Positions 1 to 5,161 of a DNA stretch of 5,161 nt are shown here, piece after piece. The stretch lies in contig JAEXNS010000263.1 in NCBI GenBank assembly GCA_023439605.1, forward strand, positions 1 to 5,161, in the 5' to 3' direction. Made by a program: the position numbers and the translations under genes. Position 1 is the first letter of the stretch. Each line of letters begins with the position of its first letter. The notes under the pieces were generated by a model. That model was not told the origin of the DNA and did no database searches. It was given only the letters and a program-made list of their open reading frames with translations. Source of the stretch: Bacillota bacterium. GTDB taxonomy: Bacteria; Bacillota; Clostridia; Oscillospirales; Ruminococcaceae.

Positions 1-391
1 GTGCAAGTATTGTTTCAGGTGAAAAGGATTTTAAAGTTTTTTCGTCTATTTTATATTGAAGAAAATCATTAAAAGATGATGATGAAATAGAATAAACGTT
101 GTCCGCAAATTCTTGGTATCCACTAACATCAAAATTTAGTGAAGTATCATCTTCATTAAAAGAATAAACTTGTAATGCTTTATTATTTACAATATAAAAA
201 TCATCTTCAATTTGCCTATAAGAATTTATATAAATAAATAGATTGTTTTTAGAAGAAAAGATAAATTCAGTATTTTTTAAATTTATATATAATAGTTCAT
301 ATTTGTCTAATTCGTCCATGCCATAATGAATTGCAATTTTCTCTTGTATTTTTTCATATGGGCAAGTATTCAATAATTCTTTTATTGTCAT
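1..391 (-). CDS. small acidic protein, possibly DUF6557-like (3' end outside window)
   Basis: An open frame of 130 codons starts at the ATG at 391 and reaches the left edge without a stop, so the C-terminus is missing. The start is supported by AGAAAGG at 401-407 (minus strand), 9 nt upstream, and by a good promoter further out. The protein begins MTIKELLNTCPYEKIQEKIA and continues with a Tyr/Asp/Glu-rich middle (residues about 55-115), with FDVSGYQEFADN at about 87-98 and SFSPETILA at the visible end. The N-terminal pattern (MTxKELLxxC, then an alternating hydrophobic helix and a YxxLxxNL-like stretch) and the SPETILA end resemble, from memory, DUF6557 proteins, which have no established function. 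No signal peptide, membrane segment or catalytic motif is visible. It is transcribed divergently from the restriction genes and is probably an independent gene. The reading frame is secure; the family name is tentative. Confidence 0.6.
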   Translation of the reverse strand, partial: MTIKELLNTCPYEKIQEKIAIHYGMDELDKYELLYINLKNTEFIFSSKNNLFIYINSYRQIEDDFYIVNNKALQVYSFNEDDTSLNFDVSGYQEFADNVYSISSSSFNDFLQYKIDEKTLKSFSPETILA

Positions 392-429
392 TTTAAAATG
401 CCTTTCTAATTTTTATAGGGAATATAATA

Positions 430-458
430 ATTATATACTCTTATCTTATTTTTGTAAA
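430..458 (-). promoter_or_regulatory. promoter for the left-hand gene
   Basis: On the minus strand TTTACA (453-458) is followed by a 17-nt spacer and a consensus TATAAT (430-435). Transcription would start near 423, giving a leader of about 30 nt before the ATG at 391. A perfect TTGACA lies directly upstream (459-464), but at 23 nt from the -10 it is badly spaced, so TTTACA is the better -35. Prediction from sequence only. Confidence 0.6.
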
Positions 459-481
459 TGTCAAATTATTATTTTGTTTTA

Positions 482-510
482 TTGTATAGATGTTAAAGAT
501 ATGTTATAAT
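482..510 (+). promoter_or_regulatory. promoter for the helicase remnant / endonuclease unit
   Basis: TTGTAT (482-487), a 17-nt spacer and a consensus TATAAT (505-510) with an extended -10 TG at 502-503. Transcription would start near 517, leaving about 60 nt of leader before the GTG at 579. It stands back to back with the minus-strand promoter at 430-458, with only 23 nt between the two -35 elements. No GC-rich palindrome like the one at the methyltransferase promoter is seen here. Confidence 0.6.
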
Positions 511-578
511 TATGATAATAATAGTTTATATTTAGGATGATTAGAGGAATACTAATAATTGTATAAGAAGGTGTTATA

Positions 579-815
579 GTGCTACATTCAGGATTATATG
601 AGCAAGTAATAAATAAAGACTTAAAGAATAAAATTTTAGTTGAAAATGAAAATATATATGAAATAGTGAAGATAGATAATGCAGAAGCACCATTGATCTT
701 ATCAAAATATATAAGTGAAGTCATTGAAAAAGGAGGCAAATTATGTTCTATGAAAATCAGACACAACTTCAAAAAGATAACTATAAGAAAATGCTTACTA
801 TTATTGGCAATTTAA
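579..815 (+). pseudogene. 5' remnant of a DUF3427-type (PLD/DEAD-box) helicase gene
   Basis: The frame starts at GTG 579 behind AAGAAGG (565-571, 7-nt spacer) and stops at 815 after 78 codons. Residues 1-52 (LHSGLYEQVINKDL near the start, then AEAPLILSKYISEVIEKG) match my memory of the extreme N-terminus of superfamily II helicases that carry a PLD-like nuclease domain and a C-terminal DUF3427 domain, normally close to 1000 aa. Everything after that start segment is missing: no Walker A, no DEAD box. From about residue 53 the frame enters the ribosome binding site and then the first codons of the endonuclease gene in another frame, so the tail (residues about 57-78) is probably meaningless. 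The simplest reading is a deletion that removed most of the helicase and joined its first codons to the next gene. Start signals are intact, so a short peptide may still be made. An alternative is a genuine small protein; I think that less likely. Confidence 0.6.
731..736 (+). promoter_or_regulatory. strong Shine-Dalgarno site of the endonuclease gene
   Basis: A perfect AGGAGG, preceded by a run of A, sits 6 nt before the ATG at 743. It fixes the start of the endonuclease. It lies inside the frame of the helicase remnant exactly where resemblance to the helicase family ends, which marks the likely deletion junction. Translation of the remnant through this site could couple the two frames. Confidence 0.75.
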
Positions 816-1915
816 CGTTACTATTTTCTGAAAGTAATTGTCCATATCTTCCATATAGAGCTCATGAAAATATTTTTTGTAAATATTTAGAGGCGAAAAA
901 TCTTGCTCGTTCGGATTGTTCTGCTGATGCTAGTAAAAATGGTATTGGTATAGGACTTAAGACGTGGACGGGTAATGATGACCAAAAAATTGCCGAGTTC
1001 GGTAAATTAAGAGACAATTATAAATCTTTATCTGGAATGGATTTAGTAAAAAAAATTTCAGAATATAGAAATGAGCGTATACGTGTAACGATGAATGCAC
1101 ACGGAATAAAAAATATGATATATCATATTGTAAAAAGAGTTCCAAAGTCTATGCAAATATTAGAATGTTCGTTTGATTATATAGACATTAACAATATAAA
1201 TTTAATTTACAATAGAGGAAATTCTAATAACACTTATTTTACAGATAAAAAGCATATTTATCATTTTAGTGTTTCGAAAAATACATTATATATGATATTT
1301 AATAATTTAGAAAAGCTTGATGAATTTGAAGTTGAAATTTTAGCAGATCCATATTCATTACTTATGAATTTAACTTCAACACAAACATCTAATGAAATAT
1401 TATCAACTCATTTTTTTGAAAAAACTATTGGTTCTATATCATCAAAATCACAATTATGCTTACGACTTTATTCTACAAAAGCTGATGGTACAAAATATGT
1501 TCCTCAAAAAAGTGGATTAAACCAGTGGAACGCTAGAGGAAGAAAACGTGATCCTGATGAAATTTATATTCCTTATCAAGCAGAGGATAGAAATAGGAAC
1601 TTGACATTTTTCCCAACTAGAGATAAACCTTTCAAATTACATTTGCCTGATGGTACTACTATATTATCAAAAGTATGTCAAGAAGCTGATAAAAGTAATC
1701 CGTGTTTAGGAAAAGCGATAATGAGTAATCCAAATAAAGTTTTAGGGAAATGGCTGCTTAGAGATGTCTTTGAAGTAAAAAAAGGCGTTCTTATAACATA
1801 TGAAATGCTTGAAATATTCGGTATTGATTCTGTAATATTTACAAAAAATTCTGATAATGATTATACTGTTGACTTTTCTGAAATTGGAACTTATGAAGAA
1901 TTTTATTTAAATTAG
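743..1915 (+). CDS. type II restriction-endonuclease-like protein with NgoFVII/B3-like C-terminal domain
   Basis: An intact 390-aa frame with a perfect ribosome binding site. The C-terminal third (residues about 256-385) has the pattern SGLNQWNARGRKRDP (257-271), YIPY (275-278), FFPTRD (289-294), LPDGT (301-305), KVCQ (310-313), IMSNPN (326-331) and LGKWLLRDVF (334-343). I associate this with the C-terminal DNA-recognition domain of NgoFVII-type endonucleases, a B3-like fold also known from EcoRII, BfiI and CglI. The N-terminal part lacks the HxK(x)4D motif of the phospholipase-D nuclease domain that NgoFVII and BfiI use. Instead it has HENIFCKYLEAKNLARSD (41-58), SADA (60-63) and GIGIGLKTW (67-75), which could be a divergent PD-(D/E)XK centre with D62 and K73, the usual second acid being absent at that spot. 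It would cut unmodified DNA, paired with the convergent C5 methyltransferase. The target sequence is unknown; GCSGC or GCNGC is a guess from family likeness. The endonuclease role is likely, the nuclease fold uncertain. Confidence 0.7.
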   Translation: MFYENQTQLQKDNYKKMLTIIGNLTLLFSESNCPYLPYRAHENIFCKYLEAKNLARSDCSADASKNGIGIGLKTWTGNDDQKIAEFGKLRDNYKSLSGMDLVKKISEYRNERIRVTMNAHGIKNMIYHIVKRVPKSMQILECSFDYIDINNINLIYNRGNSNNTYFTDKKHIYHFSVSKNTLYMIFNNLEKLDEFEVEILADPYSLLMNLTSTQTSNEILSTHFFEKTIGSISSKSQLCLRLYSTKADGTKYVPQKSGLNQWNARGRKRDPDEIYIPYQAEDRNRNLTFFPTRDKPFKLHLPDGTTILSKVCQEADKSNPCLGKAIMSNPNKVLGKWLLRDVFEVKKGVLITYEMLEIFGIDSVIFTKNSDNDYTVDFSEIGTYEEFYLN

Positions 1916-1963
1916 AATAATAATACGGCTACATTCCCAAATGTAGCCGTATTATTATTCTAA
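1912..1963. terminator. bidirectional hairpin terminator between converging R and M genes
   Basis: Arms 1912-1935 and 1940-1963 pair perfectly over 24 bp around the loop CCCA (1936-1939). The core CGGCTACATT/AATGTAGCCG is GC-richer, and the outer parts are AATAAT/ATTATT, so the 3' side is U-rich in either direction. The hairpin contains the TAG stop of the endonuclease (1913-1915) and the TAA stop of the methyltransferase (1955-1957). It should end transcription from both sides and stop each gene from making antisense RNA to the other. Confidence 0.8.
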
Positions 1964-2917
1964 AGCCTTTTTTATTTCCTTGGCAATTCTTTCGATTACG
2001 GTAACTGCTACAGAATTACCAGCTTGTTTATAAAGAGCACCATTACATAGTTTATCAGGTAAAATAAAATCATTTGGAAAACCTTGAAGGTTAAAACATT
2101 CTCTTGGTGTTAATTTGCGTATTTCCCCATTAAATGTTTTAATTAAAGGAACGTTATGCCCCCCAGTTCCCATATTTGCAGTAAGAGTAGGACATAAATT
2201 GCTTTTATTTTCTCTTACATATATTCTTCTCCACTGATAACAAGTATCTGTTTTAGTGATGTATTCTTTTAATTTTTGAAAAAAGGCACATTTTTCTGTA
2301 TAATAATATCGGTCATCTTTCTGTCCCTCAAAGTCAATAACATCATGTAGTCGTTTTGCTTGTTTTATTGGCTTAGGGAAATCAAATTTTCTATATTGTG
2401 TCTTGTCCTTAAAACAAACAATATATATTCGTTCTCTTGTCTGTGGGATATCACCGTAAAAAGCAGAATTAAGAATTGCGGATTTTACATAGTAACCTAG
2501 ATCTTCTAATTTACTTCTAATTACAAGGAAAGTATTCCCGTTATCATGTGCCACGAGATTTTTAACATTTTCTAAAAAAACTATATCCGGCTTTTTTTCA
2601 TCAAGTATTTTTACTAACTCAAAAAACTAATTACCTCTGCCTTTTTCATCTTCAAAGCCTTGACGATATCCCGCAATAGAAAATGCCTGACAAGGAAATC
2701 CAGCAAGCATTATATCAAAATTAGGGATGTCATTTTTTGTATCTAAATCTTTAATATCGCAAACATCTAGTTTTACATTGGGGAAATTTGCGGTATATGT
2801 AATTGAAGCGTTTTTATCTAATTCATTTGCATAAATAGTTTTAAAGCCTGCGAGTTCAAAACCCTTATCAATTCCTCCAACACCTGCAAAAAATGAAGCA
2901 CATTTCAAATCAATCAT
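1955..2917 (-). pseudogene. C5-cytosine DNA methyltransferase interrupted by one in-frame TAG
   Basis: Read through the stop, the frame encodes 320 aa, the normal length for a small AdoMet-dependent C5 methyltransferase such as HhaI or HaeIII. Motif I is FFAGVGGIDKGF (9-20). Motif IV is GFPCQ (73-77) with catalytic C76. Motif VI is ENV (116-118). Motif VIII is QTRER (159-163). The target-recognition region (about 180-260) contains QWRRIYVRENKS and LTANMGTGGHNVPLI. Motif IX is RKLTPRECFNLQGFP (267-281) and motif X is YKQAGNSVAV (296-305). Codon 97 is TAG (2627-2629), directly after GRGN, where the family usually has Leu (GRGNLFFE). There is no frameshift, and every later motif is preserved, so the lesion is recent, suppressed or a sequencing error. 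AAGGAG at 2924-2929, 6 nt before the ATG, supports the start. A GTG at 2554 opens a 199-codon frame but has no ribosome binding site. The gene faces the endonuclease and would protect its sites. As written it yields a 96-aa inactive fragment. Confidence 0.85.
2627..2629 (-). other. in-frame amber codon between motifs IV and VI of the methyltransferase
   Basis: The plus strand reads cta, giving TAG on the coding strand in the context GGT AAT TAG TTT TTT GAG. One base change from TTG (Leu), the residue usual for the family at this place, would explain it. Codons 98-121 after it (FFELVKILDE, then ENVKNL) follow the family pattern without a gap. Confidence 0.9.
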
Positions 2918-2939
2918 TTTTTTCTCCTTAGTTTATATT

Positions 2940-2953
2940 TGCGGCGTGCCGCA
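2940..2953. promoter_or_regulatory. GC-rich palindrome at the methyltransferase transcription start, candidate operator or methylation sensor
   Basis: TGCGGC (2940-2945), GT, then GCCGCA (2948-2953) form a perfect 6-bp inverted repeat in otherwise very AT-rich DNA. It starts about 7 nt after the predicted -10 (2960-2965), at the expected +1, and ends before the ribosome binding site. The arms contain GCGGC and GCCGC, both of the form GCSGC. A role in repression or methylation-dependent control is inferred from position. In RNA it would be a short hairpin with a 2-nt loop, which is unfavourable, so a DNA site is the better reading. Confidence 0.5.
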
Positions 2954-2959
2954 TATAGA

Positions 2960-2988
2960 ATTATATCATTTTTTTTTATTAATTACAA
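2960..2988 (-). promoter_or_regulatory. promoter of the methyltransferase gene
   Basis: On the minus strand TTGTAA (2983-2988), a 17-nt spacer rich in A, and a consensus TATAAT (2960-2965) with an extended -10 TG at 2967-2968. The predicted start near 2953 gives a leader of about 36 nt. The form is nearly the same as the endonuclease promoter (TTGTAT, 17 nt, extended TATAAT), so the basal strengths of the two genes may be alike. Confidence 0.65.
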
Positions 2989-2997
2989 TAGATTTTT

Positions 2998-3039
2998 GAT
3001 TTTAACAAAATACAACTTCTATTTTGTTTGATTAAATCA
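2998..3039. repeat. imperfect AT-rich inverted repeat upstream of the methyltransferase promoter
   Basis: AACAAAATA (3004-3012) and TATTTTGTT (3020-3028) are perfect 9-bp arms around the loop CAACTTC. TGATTT (2998-3003) and AAATCA (3034-3039) extend the pairing across a 5-nt bulge (3029-3033). It begins 9 bp upstream of the -35, where an activator or repressor could bind. In DNA this rich in A and T, chance is a real possibility. Confidence 0.3.
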
Positions 3040-3182
3040 TTGTTTCTTTTTATATTGTTCTTCTAAATATAAAATTTTTATTTGACCGAATAATAATTCA
3101 CTGAGATAATAAATTAACAAATAAAATAATCACAAGATAAAGATAAAAAATAAAATCAACAATAGTAGGATAAATTAAAGTG

Positions 3183-3231
3183 AAAAAAGATGTAATAGCC
3201 TGCGTATAAAACGCTGATTATTACATCTTTT
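3183..3231 (-). terminator. terminator of the arabinanase gene
   Basis: AAAAGATGTAATA (3185-3197) pairs with TATTACATCTTTT (3219-3231) over 13 bp, and a second small stem GCGT/ACGC (3202-3205 with 3211-3214) sits inside. On the minus strand the hairpin is followed by CTTTTTT (from the a-run at 3183-3188). It begins 12 nt after the arabinanase stop codon. A T-run on the other side (3228-3239) means it could also stop plus-strand transcripts. Confidence 0.8.
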
Positions 3232-3243
3232 ATTTTTTTAAAT

Positions 3244-5161
3244 TTACCTACTCAATACACTATCTCCCATTATATGTTGTTTTAAAATAGCACAATCTGC
3301 AACATCAATCATTCCATCACCTGTTAAATCAGAAGCTTTCACTTGTAGTTCCTCAAAGCTTATATCTTTGATTAAAAACTGGCACAAAAATATTAAATCC
3401 ATATTGTCAACTTTGTTGTCACCGTTTATATCACCTTTTTTTATAATCGGTTCGGATGTAATTTTTTCTGATGGAAGTAATACAAATTTTTGTCCAGAAC
3501 CACCCCAATAACTCCATTGAATAATATTTGCATCCATTTGTGTACTTAATTCAAAGACATCTAAACATGATAAGCCATTTGAAACAGATGTTAAAAATGA
3601 GTATGAACCATCTTTATTTGCCTGTAGGATAAATTTTTGAGAATTGTCTGCGGTATATGGTTTAAGTGAAATATTTGTTCCATCTTCAGAAGTACCATTT
3701 TCAACTGTTATAGCTTTTCCGTCTGAAGTTTGTATCGTATATTTACCATCACTTAAGCGTGTAATATTCCAAGACTGTGAAGAACCTTGAACTATATTCC
3801 CGTTATTTTCCGAAACGAATAATCCACTGTTAATATTCTTTATTTTATATGTATCTGTACTTACTTCTGGGTGAACTGCATCAATAAACCAAAGTTGACA
3901 GCTAGCACCCCAGCAATTCCACTGATTTACATTACCGCCATCTAGAGTTGACCACTCGAAAACATCAAGACATCCGGTATCATTAGAACATTTTGACACT
4001 ATTGCATAACTGTTCGCATTTCTGATTAATTTCCAAAGTTGATTATCTAGTGCGTTGTATGTTCTTAGTTCTACATTTAAACCATCTTGAGCAGAATTTT
4101 TTGATACGGTTAAACATTTTTGTTCATCGACAAGAGAAACTATTTTGAAATAATCATTATCTACTGATATCATTCGCCATTCGTTTTGACTTCCATTAGA
4201 TTTTGTCCATTGCTGAATATTTGTACCATCAGCGGTATTTCCATCTGTAAGATTGATAAGTTTACCACTGTACTTATTTGTTATAAAATATGATACATCA
4301 CTTAATAAATTTGTTCCACTTAAGTTTATAGCTTTTCCATGATCTGATTTAGCATTTTCGTTATAAAATAGCTTACTGTTCTTGTTTGTGTAATCTATAA
4401 ATGCAGATCTAGGAGTTCCAGTATACTCTATATTTTTAGCACCCCATATAGTTTGATTATTTGTTCCTGTTGCTGTAAATGACATGACTTTCTTTCCTGT
4501 CTCATCTTTTGCAGCAATGAAATAACCCTTGTATTTTTGATTTTCTATTGTAATTAATGCTGTAGGGCTGTCAAAAGCTTGTTCCCAGGTTCCTGTTACC
4601 GAACCACTAATTGTACCGTTCGAATTTAGCGTTATCATTGTTGAGTTGTTAATATTTTTGCTTGTATCATTACCATGATTTATATATTCATAAGTTCCTA
4701 CAATGTCAGTTTCTGCATAACCATATTCGGCAATTGTATCTCCGCTATATTCAAATGGAGTCACTACAGGCCAACCATCTTCGTTGAAATACATTGAATG
4801 TACACGAACTTCATGATTTTCATTGCCAGTATTAAATCTGGTATGATATATAATGTACCATTTGCCATCATCATCTTTTAAAACAGAATTATGTCCGCCA
4901 GCCATATATGCTGTGTTTAAAGTACTAAATTTATAATTCCCCATGAGTTTTAAACCAATGCTATCCAAATTTGTATTTGAGGCAAGAACTCCATTTTTAC
5001 CTGCAGGGTCAAGAAAAGGTCCATCTGGAGTTTTAGAGCGTAAAACTCTCATGTTATACCCACCAGTTGAAGCTAACCATCCATAAGTTAACCAAAGATA
5101 ATAATATCCTGTTTCTGAATTATATTCTATAAATGGTCCTTCACCTGATTTAGTATAGCCA
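3244..5161 (-). CDS. cellulosomal GH43 arabinanase: GH43, GH43 C-terminal domain, two ricin-B-like domains, dockerin (5' end outside window)
   Basis: The frame is open to the right edge; 638 C-terminal residues are visible, and the ATG at 5052 is internal, not the start. Numbering from the first full codon, residues 1-145 are the last part of a GH43 five-bladed propeller: GEGPFIEYN (6-14) holds the likely general acid E7, STGGYNMRV (31-39) and AGGHNS (87-92) with H90 fit endo-1,5-alpha-L-arabinanases, and YIIYHTRFN and VRVHSMYFNEDGWPVV follow. The catalytic base and third acid lie outside the window. Residues about 153-258 (GTYEYINHG onward) are the GH43 C-terminal beta domain. Residues about 290-427 and 437-563 are two ricin-B-like sugar-binding modules with QxW-type repeats. 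Residues 574-632 are a type I dockerin with calcium loops at D577-D588 and D611-D622. The enzyme should be secreted and docked by a cohesin into a cellulosome to hydrolyse pectic arabinan; the signal peptide is not visible. A hairpin terminator follows the stop. Confidence 0.88.
   Translation of the reverse strand, partial: GYTKSGEGPFIEYNSETGYYYLWLTYGWLASTGGYNMRVLRSKTPDGPFLDPAGKNGVLASNTNLDSIGLKLMGNYKFSTLNTAYMAGGHNSVLKDDDGKWYIIYHTRFNTGNENHEVRVHSMYFNEDGWPVVTPFEYSGDTIAEYGYAETDIVGTYEYINHGNDTSKNINNSTMITLNSNGTISGSVTGTWEQAFDSPTALITIENQKYKGYFIAAKDETGKKVMSFTATGTNNQTIWGAKNIEYTGTPRSAFIDYTNKNSKLFYNENAKSDHGKAINLSGTNLLSDVSYFITNKYSGKLINLTDGNTADGTNIQQWTKSNGSQNEWRMISVDNDYFKIVSLVDEQKCLTVSKNSAQDGLNVELRTYNALDNQLWKLIRNANSYAIVSKCSNDTGCLDVFEWSTLDGGNVNQWNCWGASCQLWFIDAVHPEVSTDTYKIKNINSGLFVSENNGNIVQGSSQSWNITRLSDGKYTIQTSDGKAITVENGTSEDGTNISLKPYTADNSQKFILQANKDGSYSFLTSVSNGLSCLDVFELSTQMDANIIQWSYWGGSGQKFVLLPSEKITSEPIIKKGDINGDNKVDNMDLIFLCQFLIKDISFEELQVKASDLTGDGMIDVADCAILKQHIMGDSVLSR

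Larger units (their letters stand above)
2918..3243. other. intergenic region upstream of the methyltransferase
   Basis: I see no gene in these 326 bp on either strand. From left to right it holds the methyltransferase ribosome binding site (2924-2929), a GC-rich palindrome (2940-2953), a minus-strand promoter (2960-2988), an imperfect AT-rich dyad (2998-3039), about 140 bp of plain AT-rich sequence without clear structure (3040-3182), and the terminator of the arabinanase gene (3183-3231). Confidence 0.7.

Noticed and set aside
459..464. Perfect TTGACA as the -35 of the left-hand gene
   Set aside because: It is 23 nt from the only good -10; TTTACA directly downstream has the correct 17-nt spacing.
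537..566. Nine-codon open frame (MIRGILIIV) in the leader of the endonuclease unit, as an attenuator peptide
   Set aside because: It has no convincing ribosome binding site and no paired terminator/antiterminator structure. Such short frames are common by chance in this composition.
479..772. 97-codon minus-strand open frame over the promoter region and helicase remnant
   Set aside because: It lies antisense to a better supported frame and across a strong plus-strand promoter, has a low-complexity Ile/Ser/Tyr-rich product, and resembles no family I know.
957..1145. 62-codon minus-strand open frame inside the endonuclease gene
   Set aside because: It is antisense to a clear coding region, and its composition is that of a mirror frame.
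1955..2554. The C-terminal methyltransferase piece as an independent gene starting at GTG 2554 (split enzyme like AquI)
   Set aside because: There is no ribosome binding site before the GTG, the break falls between motifs IV and VI, and codons 98-121 before it are still family-like. A nonsense mutation explains it better.
5050..5052. ATG at 5052 as the start of the arabinanase
   Set aside because: The 36 codons upstream are open and carry the GH43 motif GEGPFIEYN, so this Met is internal and the gene continues outside the window.

Overview
The window is AT-rich DNA that most likely comes from a cellulosome-forming anaerobic member of the Clostridia (Clostridium/Ruminococcus-like). This rests on a secreted-type arabinan-degrading enzyme ending in a type I dockerin, strong Shine-Dalgarno sites (AGGAGG, AAGGAG), and near-consensus sigma-A type promoters with A/T-rich spacers. 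I do not assign a species.

Layout, left to right. (1) Positions 1-391, minus strand: the first 130 codons of a small acidic protein, tentatively DUF6557-like, running off the left edge. (2) Positions 392-578: a divergent promoter region with one good promoter facing each way. (3) Positions 579-1960: a plus-strand unit. It starts with a 5' remnant of what looks like a large DUF3427-type helicase (about 52 recognisable codons). The remnant runs directly into the ribosome binding site of an apparently intact 390-aa type II restriction-endonuclease-like protein whose C-terminal part resembles the NgoFVII/B3-type DNA-recognition domain. (4) Positions 1912-1963: a perfect 24-bp hairpin with a 4-nt loop that overlaps the stop codons of both converging genes and should terminate in both directions. 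(5) Positions 1955-2917, minus strand: a C5-cytosine DNA methyltransferase with all main motifs, interrupted by a single in-frame TAG. (6) Positions 2918-3243: its promoter, a GC-rich palindrome at the predicted transcription start, an AT-rich dyad, and the terminator of the next gene. (7) Positions 3244-5161, minus strand: the C-terminal 638 residues of a GH43 arabinanase with a GH43 C-terminal domain, two ricin-B-like lectin domains and a dockerin, running off the right edge.

The centre of the window is a restriction-modification locus. Endonuclease and methyltransferase are convergent and each has its own extended -10 promoter. Two of the three recognisable parts are damaged: the helicase is reduced to its 5' end and the methyltransferase carries an amber codon, yet the nuclease frame is open. 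That is an unstable combination on paper, so the amber codon (error, suppression, or a tolerated lesion because the nuclease is inactive) is the most important thing to check. A second point of interest is the palindrome TGCGGC-GT-GCCGCA at the methyltransferase start site. It holds the only two GCSGC sequences I find in the window, and GCSGC is the known target of NgoFVII, to which the nuclease C-terminus looks related. This suggests methylation-sensitive autoregulation. The flanking arabinanase is an ordinary cellulosomal plant-wall gene and appears unrelated to the restriction locus.
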